64,000 nt of DNA from Azospirillum brasilense. GTDB lineage: Bacteria; Pseudomonadota; Alphaproteobacteria; Azospirillales; Azospirillaceae. The position numbers and the translations under genes were made by a program. A model generated the notes under the pieces. The model saw only the letters and a list, made by a program, of their open reading frames with translations, was not told the origin of the DNA and did not search any database. Where the stretch lies: contig NZ_CP059453.1 of the NCBI RefSeq assembly GCF_022023855.1, positions 312,001 through 376,000 of the forward strand. The letters are read 5' to 3'. Within the stretch, counting starts at the first letter, position 1. Each line of letters starts with the position of its first letter. This document shows positions 1 through 8,952 of this stretch, piece after piece.

Positions 1-3000
1 TGAAGTTGCCTTCGCCGATGAAGACAGCATCCAACCCCATCAGGTCGATGCGGTCGCCGTTCGCGAAGTCGGTGATGATGTCCCCGCCGGCGTCGGTCGG
101 GTTGGAGAAGCGGAAGATATCGTTGCCCGCCCCGCCCGTCAGGCTGTCGCCGCCGGGCCCGCCGTCCAGCGTGTCGTCGCCGAAGCCGCCGGACAGGCTG
201 TCGTTGCCGCCCAGGCCCCGCAACAGGTCGTTGCCGTTGCCGCCGTTGATGGTGTCGCGCCCGATGCCTCCGGTCAGCGTGTCGGCCTCCTCCGTGCCGG
301 TCAGCGTCTGGTCGGGAATGCGCTCGAAAACGCCGGGCGAACCGGCCACCGGCTGCAGCGCCGGCCCACCGCTCAGAGTGATGGTGCGGTCGGAATAGCC
401 GTCGCCGTTGCTGTCGATCTCCAGGACCGTGGCGGTGGCGTCGGCACGGACGCGGATCTGCGCCGGACCGTTGCTGGAATAGCTGCCGGTGAAGGGGGAT
501 TCGCCGATGAAGGTGGCGTTCAACCCGGTGATCTCCAACCGGTCGCCGAGGCCGAAGTCGGTGATGACGTCACCGTCGATGTCGGTGAGAGCGAACCGGT
601 AGACGTCGTTGCCGAGCCCGCCGGTCAGCGTGTCGGCTCCGGCGCCGCCTTCGAGCGTGTCGTCGCCCTCGCCACCCGTCAGACTGTCGTTGCCGGACAG
701 TCCCTGCAGCAGGTCGTTGCCGCCGCCGCCGTTGATGGTATCGCGCCCGGCGGCGCCCTCCAGCGTCTCGGCCTCCGCCGTTCCGGTCAGCGTCTGGTCG
801 GGAATGCGCTCGAAGACGCCGGGCGAACCGGCCACCTGCTGCAGCGCAGGCGCGCCGTTCAGATAGATGTAGCGGTCGGCGTAGCCGTTGCCGTCGCTGT
901 CGATTTCCAAAGACGTCTGCCCACCGTACATGCGGACGCGGATCTGCGTCGGCCCGGTGTTCATAAAGGAGCCGGTGAAAGCCCCATCACCGATGAAGGT
1001 GGCGCCCAGGGCAGACAGGTCGAGACGGTCGCCCAGGGCGAAGTCTTCGATAACGTCGCCGTTGACGTCGCTCAGGCTGGCGAATCGGAAGGTGTCGTTG
1101 CCGACCCCGCCGGTCAGCGTGTCGCCGCCGGCCCCGCCATCCAGCGTGTCGTCGCCCTCGCCACCGGACAGGTTGTCGTTGCCTCCCAGACCGCGCAGCA
1201 GGTCGTTGCCGCCGCCGCCGCTGATGGTGTCGCGACCTGCACCACCCTCCAGCGTCTCGGCTTCCGCCGTGCCGGCGAGCATCTGGTCGGGGATGCGCAC
1301 CAGCACACCCGAACCCGCTGTCTCCTCCTGCAGCGCTTGCCCGCCGGTTAGGTAAAGGTAGCGATCGGCCATACCGTCGCCGTTGCTGTCGATCTCCAGC
1401 ACGGTGGAAGCGGAATCCGCGCGAACACGCATCTGCGGCGGCCCGTAGGAAGCGGTTGTCCCATCCCACTTGTAGGAGCCGGTGAAGGGTCCCTCGCCGA
1501 TGAAGGCGGCGTTCAAGGCCGACAGGTCGATGCGGTCCCCTTGGCCGAAATCGGTGATCGTGTCTCCGTTGATCTCGGCCGCGCTGGCGAAGAGGAAAGT
1601 GTCGCTGCCGAGGCCGCCGGTCAGCGTGTCGCCGCCGGCCCCGCCATCCAGCGTGTCGTCGCCCGAACCGCCGATCAGGCTGTCGTTGCCTCCCAGACCG
1701 CGCAGCAGGTCGTTGCCGGCACCGCCGTCGATGGTATCTCGCCCGACACCGCCCTCCAGCGTCTCGGCCTCCGCCGTGCCGGTCAGCGTCTGGTCGGGGA
1801 TGCGCACCAGCACGCCCGAACCCGCCGTCTCTTCCTGCAGGGAAGGCGCGCCGGTCAGATAGATGTAGCGATCGGCCATGCCGTCGCCGTTGCTGTCAAT
1901 CTCCAGCGCGGTGGAACCGTAATAGTTCTGGTTGAGACGGATCTCCGCCGCCCCCCCACCGACGATGGAGACTCCATTGAAAGACTTCTCGCCAATGAAG
2001 GCAGCGTTCAAGACCGACAGGTCGATACGGTCGCCCTGGGCGAAGTCGGTGATCGTGTCTCCGTTGATCTCGGCCGCGTTGGCGAAGAGGAAGGTGTCGC
2101 TGCCGAGGCCGCCGGTCAACGTATCGCCGCCGGCCCCGCCGTCCAGCGTGTCGTTGCCCGAACCGCCGGACAGGCTGTCGTTGCCTCCCAGACCGCGCAG
2201 CAGGTCGTTGCCGCCGCCGCCGCTGATGATGTCACGACCGCCGCCGCCCTCCAGCGTCTCGGCTTCCGCCGTGCCGGTCAGCGTCTGGTCGGGGATGCGC
2301 ACCAACACGCCCGAACCCGCCGTCTCCTCCTGCAGCATATGCGCGCCGGTTAGGTAAAGGTAGCGATCGGCCATGCCGTCGCCGTTGCTGTCGATCTCCA
2401 GCACGGTGGAAGTGGAATCCACGCGAACGCGCATCTGCGGCGGCCCGTAGGAAGCGGTCGTCCCATCCCACTTGTAGGAACCGGTGAAGGGCCCCTCACC
2501 GATGAAAGCGGCGTTCCAGGCCGACAGGTCGATGCGGTCGCCCTGCGCGAAATCGATAATGCGCTTTTCGCTGTAACCCGTCGTGCTTGGCTTGGAGATC
2601 AGGAAGGTATCGTTGCCCGCCCCGCCGGCCAGCGTGTCGTTGCCGGAGCCGCCGGCCAGCGTGTCGTCCCCCGAACCGCCAATCAGACTGTCGTTGCCGC
2701 CCAGGCCGCGCAGCAGATCGTTGCCGGCACCGCCGTCGATGGTGTCGCGCCCGGGGCCCCCCTCCAGCGTTTCGCCGTCCGCCGTGCCGGTGACCGCTTG
2801 GTCCGGCGCGCGCTCGAGCAGGCCGGACGAGCCGTCCACCGGCTGCAATCCGGGCGATCCGGCGATCCGGATGGAATAATCGTTCCAGCCGTCGCCGTTG
2901 CTGTCGATTTCCAGCGTGGTGTCGGACATGTCGGTGCGCACACGCACCTGCGCCGAACCACGGGCCGAATCTTTCCCGGTGAACGCCTCTTCGCCGATGA

Positions 3001-4180
3001 AGGTGGCGTTCCAGGCCGACAGGTCGATAAGGTCGCCCTGGGCGAAGTCGGTGATGCGAGCTTCGCCGTAGCTCACGGTGGCCGGCTTGGAAATCACGAA
3101 GATGTCGTTGCCGGCCCCGCCGGTCAGCGTATCGTTGCCCGTGCCGCCCTCAAGCGTGTCGTCGCCGGCGCCGCCGGAGAGGCTGTCATGGCCGCCCAGA
3201 CCGCGCAGCAGGTCGTTGCCGCCGCCGCCGCTGATGGTGTCACGTCCTGCGCCGCCCTCCAGCGTCTCGCCCGCCGCGGTGCCGGTGATCGACTGGTCCC
3301 GGACCCGCTCGAACACGCCGGGGGAACCGGCCACCGCCTGCAATTCGGGAGAACCGGCGATGTAGATGGAGCAATCGTTGTAGCCGTCACCGTTGCTGTC
3401 GATCTCCAGCGTGGTGTTGGCCATGTCGGTGCGCACGCGCACCTGAGCCGGTCCATGGGCGGCGTTCGTCCCGGTAAAGGCCCCTTCGCCGATGAAGGTG
3501 GCGTTCCAGGCCGACAGATCGATGCGTTCCCCCGGCGCGAGGTCGGTGATCCGCACCTCGTTGTAGCCCATGGTGGCGGGCTTGGAGATCAGGAAGGTGT
3601 CGTTTCCCAGGCCGCCGGTCAACGTGTCATTTCCGGTGCCGCCGTCCAGCGTGTCGTCGCCGTCACCACCGCTCAGGCTGTCGTTGCCGGCGAAACCGCG
3701 CAGCGTGTCGTTGCCGTCGCCGCCGCTGATGGTGTCCGGGCCGCCGTCGCCTTCCAATATATCCGCCGCGCTCGTGCCGGTGAGCGACTGGCCGGGCGTG
3801 GCCTCCAGCACGCCGGGCACGCCGTCGACCTGCCGAAGGACGACAGAGCCGCTGACGGTGATGAACCGATCGGGGAAACCGTCGCCGTCGCTGTCGATCT
3901 CCAAGATCGGGCCGGTGAAGTCGGTGCGCGTGCGGACCTGCGCCGGCCCTCTGTTCTGCGGGGACCCGGTGAAGGCCCCGTCGCCGATGAAGGTCAGGTT
4001 GAACGCCGACAGGTCAATGCGGTCACCCGGCGCGAGATCGGTGATCCGGTCATAGCCGATGTCACTCAGGCTGGAGAAGCGGAAGGTATCGTTGCCCGCA
4101 CCGCCGGTCAGGACGTCGTAGCCGCCGTAACCGTCCAGCGTGTCGTCGCCGTTACCGCCCGTCAGCGTGTCGCTTCCCGA
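1..4180 (-). repeat. Eight tandem ~495-bp coding repeat units
   Basis: The segment encoding LEIDSNGDG recurs near 410, 898, 1388, 1895, 2388, 2903, 3399 and 3894, giving unit lengths of about 488-515 bp. Units are highly similar at DNA level within sub-groups. The blocks around 1380-1860 and 2330-2500 share long identical runs, including the inserted YKWDGTTASYGPP segment. This suggests unit duplication or conversion inside the gene. Confidence 0.85.
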
Positions 4181-4201
4181 AGTGCCAGTCAGCTCGGACA
4201 T
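1..4201 (-). CDS. RTX-type Ca2+-binding tandem-repeat protein, 3' end outside window
   Basis: At least 1400 codons are open from the ATG to the window edge, so the C-terminus is missing. The protein starts MSELTGTSGSDTLTGG and alternates two blocks. One block is Gly/Asp-rich nonapeptides of the GGxGxDxLx type (for example GGAGNDTLTGG and GLGGNDSL), which bind Ca2+ in the RTX/hemolysin family. The other is a spacer of about 100 residues with the recurring motifs ITDFAxGDRIDLS, FIGEGxFTG and LEIDSNGDG. Eight spacer units are visible at a period of about 488-515 bp. There is no N-terminal signal peptide, as expected for type I secreted RTX proteins, whose signal lies at the missing C-terminus. 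No lytic or protease domain is seen, so an adhesin or S-layer/matrix role is more likely than a toxin. The start is the only ATG after an in-frame stop. A GGAGG lies about 35 nt upstream, too far to be a normal Shine-Dalgarno. Confidence 0.85.
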   Translation of the reverse strand, partial: MSELTGTSGSDTLTGGNGDDTLDGYGGYDVLTGGAGNDTFRFSSLSDIGYDRITDLAPGDRIDLSAFNLTFIGDGAFTGSPQNRGPAQVRTRTDFTGPILEIDSDGDGFPDRFITVSGSVVLRQVDGVPGVLEATPGQSLTGTSAADILEGDGGPDTISGGDGNDTLRGFAGNDSLSGGDGDDTLDGGTGNDTLTGGLGNDTFLISKPATMGYNEVRITDLAPGERIDLSAWNATFIGEGAFTGTNAAHGPAQVRVRTDMANTTLEIDSNGDGYNDCSIYIAGSPELQAVAGSPGVFERVRDQSITGTAAGETLEGGAGRDTISGGGGNDLLRGLGGHDSLSGGAGDDTLEGGTGNDTLTGGAGNDIFVISKPATVSYGEARITDFAQGDLIDLSAWNATFIGEEAFTGKDSARGSAQVRVRTDMSDTTLEIDSNGDGWNDYSIRIAGSPGLQPVDGSSGLLERAPDQAVTGTADGETLEGGPGRDTIDGGAGNDLLRGLGGNDSLIGGSGDDTLAGGSGNDTLAGGAGNDTFLISKPSTTGYSEKRIIDFAQGDRIDLSAWNAAFIGEGPFTGSYKWDGTTASYGPPQMRVRVDSTSTVLEIDSNGDGMADRYLYLTGAHMLQEETAGSGVLVRIPDQTLTGTAEAETLEGGGGRDIISGGGGNDLLRGLGGNDSLSGGSGNDTLDGGAGGDTLTGGLGSDTFLFANAAEINGDTITDFAQGDRIDLSVLNAAFIGEKSFNGVSIVGGGAAEIRLNQNYYGSTALEIDSNGDGMADRYIYLTGAPSLQEETAGSGVLVRIPDQTLTGTAEAETLEGGVGRDTIDGGAGNDLLRGLGGNDSLIGGSGDDTLDGGAGGDTLTGGLGSDTFLFASAAEINGDTITDFGQGDRIDLSALNAAFIGEGPFTGSYKWDGTTASYGPPQMRVRADSASTVLEIDSNGDGMADRYLYLTGGQALQEETAGSGVLVRIPDQMLAGTAEAETLEGGAGRDTISGGGGNDLLRGLGGNDNLSGGEGDDTLDGGAGGDTLTGGVGNDTFRFASLSDVNGDVIEDFALGDRLDLSALGATFIGDGAFTGSFMNTGPTQIRVRMYGGQTSLEIDSDGNGYADRYIYLNGAPALQQVAGSPGVFERIPDQTLTGTAEAETLEGAAGRDTINGGGGNDLLQGLSGNDSLTGGEGDDTLEGGAGADTLTGGLGNDVYRFALTDIDGDVITDFGLGDRLEITGLNATFIGESPFTGSYSSNGPAQIRVRADATATVLEIDSNGDGYSDRTITLSGGPALQPVAGSPGVFERIPDQTLTGTEEADTLTGGIGRDTINGGNGNDLLRGLGGNDSLSGGFGDDTLDGGPGGDSLTGGAGNDIFRFSNPTDAGGDIITDFANGDRIDLMGLDAVFIGEGNF

Positions 4202-4283
4202 CGAATACCCCGTTGGAAAGAAATTTCTTCTACTTTCCTCCTACCTTTGTGCGAATGTCATATCAACTTCTAGTTTTTTCGAT

Positions 4284-4298
4284 GATGATTAAATCATC
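4284..4298. promoter_or_regulatory. Perfect palindrome upstream of RTX gene
   Basis: GATGATT-A-AATCATC is a 7+1+7 bp perfect inverted repeat in AT-rich DNA, about 85 bp before the RTX start codon. It is a plausible operator for a dimeric regulator; the regulator is unknown. Confidence 0.4.
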
Positions 4299-4425
4299 TT
4301 AAAATTAAAAATGTTTAATTCTATGTATTTTTCAGATGTAATCTATGCTGCGAATTACGCGATTAAGAAACATGAGATGCATTCGCCAAAATCAAAAACT
4401 GTGTTTAATCCCATGAAAACATCTT

Positions 4426-4444
4426 ATGCGGCAACATGCCGCAT
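4426..4444. repeat. Short perfect inverted repeat
   Basis: ATGCGGCA-ACA-TGCCGCAT forms an 8-bp stem with a 3-nt spacer. No T-run follows on either strand, so it is more likely a protein-binding site or a transcript hairpin than a terminator. Confidence 0.4.
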
Positions 4445-4631
4445 GCAAATTCCCGTAAAAACAGGACCTTAGAGATAGCGCCACAATGCCATGAGAAAGG
4501 ACCTCCCACGCCGATCATGGTACTTCTTCTTATGAGCAACCGGTGACGTAGAAAAACAACTTACAGAATACATCGTAACGCGGAAATTGCCCCTGAAGTC
4601 GAGCAGGCACTTCGAATATGTTATCAAAATA

Positions 4632-4684
4632 GATAATTTTCAAAACGCCTCCGGCCCCTCCGCCGCGAGACGGAGAGGCCGGAG
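4632..4684 (-). terminator. Rho-independent terminator of the nap operon
   Basis: Arms at 4649-4662 and 4671-4684 form a 14-bp G+C-rich stem with one mismatch and an 8-nt loop. On the minus strand it lies about 20 nt after the napC stop and is followed by GCGTTTTGAAAATT, a T-rich tail. Confidence 0.75.
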
Positions 4685-4706
4685 CCAAAGATCAACCCTT
4701 AATGGT

Positions 4707-5327
4707 TCACTTCGCCGATACGGTTCCGGTCCAGCCGGGCTCCACGCCCTTCATGTCGGGAAGCCGGTGGGCGATGCCCTTGTGGCAGTCGATGCAGGTC
4801 CGCTCGCCGGTGAACAGGTAGGTCTCGTGCATCTTGGCGGCCCGCGGGTTCTGGCGGGTGATGTCCATGGATTCCGCGCTGTGGCAGTTGCGGCATTCCA
4901 GGGAGTTGTTGGATTTCAGCCGGTCCCATTCGTGGGTGGCCAGTTCCAGCCGCTTGTCCAGGAACTTCTCGCGGGTGTCGATGGTGCCGAAGATCTTGCC
5001 CCAGACCTCCTTCGACGCCTGCATCTTACGACCGATCTTGTGCGTCCAGTCGTGCGGGACGTGGCAGTCCGGGCAGGTGGCGCGCACGCCGGAGCGGTTG
5101 GTGAAGTGGATGGTCTGCTTCAACTCCTCGTAGGGGTTGTTCTTCATCTCGTGGCAGGAGATGCAGAAGGCCTCCTTGTTGGTGACCTCCAGGGCGGTGT
5201 TGAATCCGCCCCAGAACATCACGCCGGCCAGGAAGCCGCCCAGGGTCAGGAAGCCCAGGCTGAAATGCACGCTGGGCCGCGAGAAGACACGCCAGAAGCG
5301 CCCGGCGAAGCTCAGAAGGCCCTTCAT
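4707..5327 (-). CDS. napC: NapC, membrane-anchored tetraheme c-type quinol dehydrogenase
   Basis: NapC of the NapC/NirT family oxidises quinol in the cytoplasmic membrane and passes electrons to periplasmic NapAB. The 206-residue protein has an N-terminal membrane anchor (about residues 21-43) and four CxxCH heme sites: CISCH 55-59, CPDCH 85-89, CRNCH 145-149 and CIDCH 178-182. This matches the usual family length. The start ATG overlaps the napB stop in an ATGA, which indicates translational coupling and rules out the longer upstream reading. It is the last gene of the operon and is followed by a hairpin terminator. No napF, napG or napH is present, so NapC is the only visible electron entry point. 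Confidence 0.96.
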   Translation of the reverse strand: MKGLLSFAGRFWRVFSRPSVHFSLGFLTLGGFLAGVMFWGGFNTALEVTNKEAFCISCHEMKNNPYEELKQTIHFTNRSGVRATCPDCHVPHDWTHKIGRKMQASKEVWGKIFGTIDTREKFLDKRLELATHEWDRLKSNNSLECRNCHSAESMDITRQNPRAAKMHETYLFTGERTCIDCHKGIAHRLPDMKGVEPGWTGTVSAK

Positions 5328-5806
5328 TTGGCGCCTTCCTTTCCGCCGGCCAGGATGCTGTCGATGTCGCGGAAGCGGTTGCCGGTGATCGGCTGGGCGT
5401 CGGTCTGCGGCACGTGGCACTGCGTGCAGAAGTAGCGCCGCGGGCTGACCGCGCCCAGCGTCTGGCCGTCGCGGTCCTGGAAGTGGGTGACCGAGATCAT
5501 CGGGGCCTGCGAGCCCTCGGTGTTCTTGCGGTCATGGCAGGTCATGCACTTGTTGATGTTCAGGTCGATCTGGTAGTCGCGGATCGCGTGCGGGATCAGC
5601 GGCGGCTGGTCGGCGTAGTTCCGCGCCCGCTTGTGATCGTCGGTGATCTCCTTCGCCATCGGGTCGGCGGGGATCTCCTGGGTGATCGGGTGCGGGCCGG
5701 AGGGAACCTTCGCGGGGGCGGCCCCGTCCGCGGCGAACACGCCGGACACCAGGAGCGGCATGGCCGCGGCCAGCGCGAGGGCGGCAAAGGTGATGCGGGT
5801 CTTCAT
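5324..5806 (-). CDS. napB: NapB, diheme cytochrome c subunit of periplasmic nitrate reductase
   Basis: The 160-residue precursor has a Sec signal peptide (residues 1 to about 25, ending around VFA-ADG). Its two heme-binding motifs are CMTCH (87-91) and CTQCH (127-131). NapB is the small electron-transfer subunit that docks on NapA and receives electrons from NapC. His74 (IPHAIR) and His108 (SVTHFQ) are candidate distal heme ligands. The gene starts 11 bp after the napA stop and overlaps napC by 4 bp. A longer reading upstream would lie inside napA and is rejected because the signal peptide begins at this ATG. Confidence 0.95.
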   Translation of the reverse strand: MKTRITFAALALAAAMPLLVSGVFAADGAAPAKVPSGPHPITQEIPADPMAKEITDDHKRARNYADQPPLIPHAIRDYQIDLNINKCMTCHDRKNTEGSQAPMISVTHFQDRDGQTLGAVSPRRYFCTQCHVPQTDAQPITGNRFRDIDSILAGGKEGAK

Positions 5807-5817
5807 GGACGGGCTCC

Positions 5818-8328
5818 TCACGCGACAGGAATGATCTTGACCGCGCATTTCTTGAAGTCGGTCTGCTTGCTCAGCGGGTCGGTGGCGTCCAGCGTCACCT
5901 TGTTGATGAGCACCGTGTGGTCGAAGAAGGGCACGAAGACGAGGCCCCGCGGCGGCTTGTTGCGGCCCCGCGTCTCGACCCGTACCCGCACCTCGCCGCG
6001 GCGGGAGGCGATGCGCACCTCCTGCCCGCGCCGCAGGTTCAGGTCCTTGGCGTCGTCGGGATGGATGAAGACGACGGCGTTGGGGAAGGCCTTGCGCAGC
6101 TCCGGAACGCGCAGCGTCATGGAGCCGGAGTGCCAATGCTCGACCACGCGGCCGGTGCAGAGCCAGAACGGGTAGTCCTTGTCCGGCGATTCCGCCGCCG
6201 GCTCATAGGGCAGCGCGAAGATGTTCGCCTTGCCGTCCTTGTTGCCGTAGAAGCGCACGCCCTCGCCCGCCGGGACGTAGGGGTCGAAGCCCTCGCGGTA
6301 GCGCCACTTCGTTTCCTTGCCGTTCACGACCGGCCAGCGCAGGCCGCGCTCCTGGTGGTACATGTCGTAGGGGGCAAGGTCGTGGCCATGGCCGCGCCCG
6401 AAGGCGGCGTATTCCTCGAACAGGCCCTTATGGACATAGAAGCCGAACGCTTGCGATTCCCGGTTTTCATAGGCCGGGTCGCAGTCCGACAGCGGAAAGG
6501 CGTTGACCTGACCGTTGCAGTACAGCACGTCGTAGAGCGTCTTGCCGCGGACCTCCGGCTTCTTGGCGATCAGCTCCTCCGGCCACACCTCCTCAATCTT
6601 GAAGCGCTTGGAGAATTCGATGATCTGCCAGAGGTCGGAGCGCGCCTCGCCGGGCGCGCCGACGAGCTGGTGCCAGACCTGGGTGCGGCGTTCCGCGTTG
6701 CCGTAGCCGCCTTCCTTCTCCACCCACATGGCGGTCGGCAGGATCAGGTCGGCGGCGAGCGCCGTCACCGTCGGATAGGCGTCCGACACGACGATGAAGT
6801 TTTCCGGGTTCCGGTAGCCCAGATAGGTCTCGTTCGCCGTATTCGGCGCCGTCTGCATGTTGTTGTTGCACTGGACCCAGTAGGCGTTGAGCTTGCCGTC
6901 CTTCAGCATGCGGTCCTGCTGGACGGCGTGGTATCCGACCTTGTCCGGGATCGTGCCTTCCGGCAGCTTCCAGATCTCCTCGGCGTGCTTGCGGTGTTCC
7001 GGGTTGGTGACCACCATGTCGGCAGGCAGGCGGTGGGCGAAGGTGCCGACCTCGCGCGCCGTCCCGCAGGCCGACGGCTGGCCGGTCAGCGAGAAGGGGC
7101 CGCAGCCCGGCTGGCTGATCTTCCCGGTCAGCAGATGGATGTTGTAGACGAGGTTGTTGGCCCAGACGCCACGGGTGTGCTGGTTGAAGCCCATGGTCCA
7201 GAAGGACATGACCTTCACCTTCGGATCGGCGTACAGCTCGGCCAGCGCCTCCAGCCGGTTCTTCGGCACGCCCGACAGCTCGTGCGCCTTCTCCAGCGTG
7301 TAGGGCTCGACGAACTTCGCGAACTCCTCGAAGGAGATCGGGTCGGACTCGGTGGCCTTGGCGGCGTTCTTCGCCTTCTGCTCCAGCGGATGCTCGGGCC
7401 GCAGGCCGTAGCCGATGTCGTCGCGGCCGCGCTTGAAGTTGACGTGCTTGGCGATGAACTCCTGGTTCACCCGGCCCGTCTTGATGATGTGGTTGGCGAT
7501 GTAGTTGAGGATCGCCAGATCGGACTGCGGCGTGAACACCAGACCGATGTCGGCGAGGTCGAAGCTGCGGTGCTCGTAGGTCGACAGGACGGCGACCTTG
7601 CAGCCCTCATGGGTCAGCCGGCGGTCGGTGACGCGGGTCCACAGGATGGGGTGCATCTCCGCCATGTTGGAGCCCCACAGCACGAAGGCGTCGGCCTGCT
7701 CCATGTCGTCGTAGCAGCCCATCGGCTCGTCCATGCCGAAGGTGCGCATGAAGCCGACCACCGCCGACGCCATGCAGTGGCGGGCGTTGGGGTCCAGGTT
7801 GTTGGAGCGCAGGCCCGCCTTCATGAACTTGGAGGCGGCGTAGCCTTCCATGATGGTCCACTGGCCGGAGCCGAACATGCCCACCGCGGTCGGACCCTTC
7901 TTCTTCAGGGTCTCCTTCCACTTGGTGGCCATGATGTCGAAGGCCTGGTCCCAGGTGATCGGGGTGAATTCGCCTTCCTTGTGGAACTGGCCGTCCCTCA
8001 TGCGCAGCAGCGGCTGGGTCAGCCGGTCCTCGCCGTACATGATCTTGGACAGGAAATAGCCCTTCACGCAGTTCAGGCCACGGTTGACCTCGGCCTTCAC
8101 GTCGCCGTGGGTGGCGACGATGCGCCCCTCCTTCACACCGACCATGACGCCGCAGCCGGTGCCGCAGAAGCGGCAGGGGGCCTTCGACCAGGTGAGCTTG
8201 GCGTCGGCGCCGGCCGTCAGGGCGCCGGCCTCGGCGGGCTGGATGACGGACGGCAGGCTCACACCGGCCGCCGCCGCCGCTGTCACGGCGGCTTGGACCT
8301 TCAGATAATCACGGCGGGTCAGGGACAT
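5818..8328 (-). CDS. napA: NapA, catalytic molybdopterin subunit of periplasmic nitrate reductase
   Basis: NapA reduces nitrate to nitrite in the periplasm at a bis-MGD molybdenum centre. The 836-residue product starts with a twin-arginine signal (TRRDYLK, residues 4-10), so it is exported folded by Tat. Cys52, Cys55, Cys59 and Cys87 (CRFCGTGC ... NCVKG) ligate the [4Fe-4S] cluster, and Cys185 (HCMASAVVGF) is the expected Mo ligand. The length is normal for NapA. The chosen ATG has AGGAGG at ideal spacing and places the Tat signal at the N-terminus; a 16-residue longer reading is not needed. It is preceded by napD, its Tat-signal chaperone. Confidence 0.98.
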   Translation of the reverse strand: MSLTRRDYLKVQAAVTAAAAAGVSLPSVIQPAEAGALTAGADAKLTWSKAPCRFCGTGCGVMVGVKEGRIVATHGDVKAEVNRGLNCVKGYFLSKIMYGEDRLTQPLLRMRDGQFHKEGEFTPITWDQAFDIMATKWKETLKKKGPTAVGMFGSGQWTIMEGYAASKFMKAGLRSNNLDPNARHCMASAVVGFMRTFGMDEPMGCYDDMEQADAFVLWGSNMAEMHPILWTRVTDRRLTHEGCKVAVLSTYEHRSFDLADIGLVFTPQSDLAILNYIANHIIKTGRVNQEFIAKHVNFKRGRDDIGYGLRPEHPLEQKAKNAAKATESDPISFEEFAKFVEPYTLEKAHELSGVPKNRLEALAELYADPKVKVMSFWTMGFNQHTRGVWANNLVYNIHLLTGKISQPGCGPFSLTGQPSACGTAREVGTFAHRLPADMVVTNPEHRKHAEEIWKLPEGTIPDKVGYHAVQQDRMLKDGKLNAYWVQCNNNMQTAPNTANETYLGYRNPENFIVVSDAYPTVTALAADLILPTAMWVEKEGGYGNAERRTQVWHQLVGAPGEARSDLWQIIEFSKRFKIEEVWPEELIAKKPEVRGKTLYDVLYCNGQVNAFPLSDCDPAYENRESQAFGFYVHKGLFEEYAAFGRGHGHDLAPYDMYHQERGLRWPVVNGKETKWRYREGFDPYVPAGEGVRFYGNKDGKANIFALPYEPAAESPDKDYPFWLCTGRVVEHWHSGSMTLRVPELRKAFPNAVVFIHPDDAKDLNLRRGQEVRIASRRGEVRVRVETRGRNKPPRGLVFVPFFDHTVLINKVTLDATDPLSKQTDFKKCAVKIIPVA

Positions 8329-8372
8329 AGGGGGGTGCCTCCTGGGGCGGGTCGTCTTTTCTTGGACGGACG

Positions 8373-8666
8373 TCAATGGGCGTGGGGAACGAGAGCGGTG
8401 TCGGCGGGCATCGGCTCCGCGCAGCGCTCGGCATCCTCGTAGTGGTGGTAGACCAGCGTGGTGGTATGGACGCCCGCCATGGCGTTGATGTCGGCGATGC
8501 GGTCCAGGACCTCGGCTTCCGTCGCGGTTTCCAGCGTGACGATGGCCTTGCCGTTCTCCGACGCGTGCCAGTCGGCGCCGTCGAGCGCGCAGACCACCTC
8601 CTTCAGGGCGGCGGTGCGGTCGGGCGCGTGCTGGATGACGAGGCTGGAAATGTGCAGTTCGGGCAT
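8373..8666 (-). CDS. napD: NapD, cytoplasmic chaperone for NapA maturation
   Basis: A 97-residue ferredoxin-like-fold protein starting MPELHISSLVIQ. Its length and the N-terminal H-I-S-S-L strand are characteristic of NapD. NapD binds the NapA twin-arginine signal peptide and holds back export until the cofactor is inserted. It lies between napE and napA, 44 bp before napA, as in other napEDABC operons. The C-terminus is slightly longer than in enterobacterial NapD. Confidence 0.93.
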   Translation of the reverse strand: MPELHISSLVIQHAPDRTAALKEVVCALDGADWHASENGKAIVTLETATEAEVLDRIADINAMAGVHTTTLVYHHYEDAERCAEPMPADTALVPHAH

Positions 8667-8673
8667 GGCCGCC

Positions 8674-8850
8674 TCACATCCCGCCGGAGTGAGACAGGAT
8701 CTGGTACATCCAGACGGAGAAGCCGTAGGCCCCGACCAGCCCGATCGCCAGGAACGGCCAGATCAGGATGGAAAGAGCGAAGAAGACCAGCCCCTCGAAG
8801 CGGCGGGTCGGGGCGGCGGTATCGACGGTGCGGGCGGGCGGCGCGTTCAT
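8674..8850 (-). CDS. napE: NapE, small single-span membrane protein of nap operon
   Basis: A 58-residue protein with one hydrophobic span (about FFALSILIWPFLAIGLVGAYGF) followed by WMYQI, typical of NapE. Its function is not well defined; it is thought to associate with the Nap complex in the membrane. It is the first gene of the operon, 7 bp before napD. An in-frame start 15 codons upstream is possible, but the internal ATG gives the family length. The ribosome binding site is weak. Confidence 0.85.
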   Translation of the reverse strand: MNAPPARTVDTAAPTRRFEGLVFFALSILIWPFLAIGLVGAYGFSVWMYQILSHSGGM

Positions 8851-8915
8851 GGCGATCCCATGGATTGATCGAACGGTATCGCCGCGGAGCTTCATCCTTT
8901 CGCATCATGAGTGGC

Positions 8916-8929
8916 TTGACCGAGGTCAA
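8916..8929 (-). promoter_or_regulatory. FNR/NNR/DNR-type binding site upstream of napE
   Basis: TTGAC-CGAG-GTCAA is a perfect palindrome matching the TTGAY-N4-RTCAA pattern of Crp/Fnr-superfamily regulators of anaerobic and denitrification genes. It is centred about 70 bp before the napE start, compatible with activation from around -41.5. It implies control of napEDABC by low oxygen and/or nitric oxide. Confidence 0.7.
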
Positions 8930-8952
8930 GTGTCGGTACCAACTCAATCCCT

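Larger units (their letters stand above)
4202..4648. other. AT-rich non-coding gap between RTX gene and nap operon
   Basis: About 450 bp with clearly lower G+C than its flanks and no supportable gene. It must hold the promoter of the RTX gene, which reads leftwards. It contains two perfect palindromes: GATGATT-A-AATCATC at 4284-4298, about 85 bp before the RTX start, and ATGCGGCA-ACA-TGCCGCAT at 4426-4444. Local AT-richness in front of a large surface or secreted protein gene is typical of xenogeneic-silencer targets, but that is inference. Confidence 0.6.

Noticed and set aside
1..4180. CRISPR-like regular repetition
   Set aside because: The period of about 495 bp and the protein motifs show coding RTX units; no short repeats with unique spacers of CRISPR type exist in the window.
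5917..8442. 841-codon plus-strand open frame
   Set aside because: Antisense shadow of napA.
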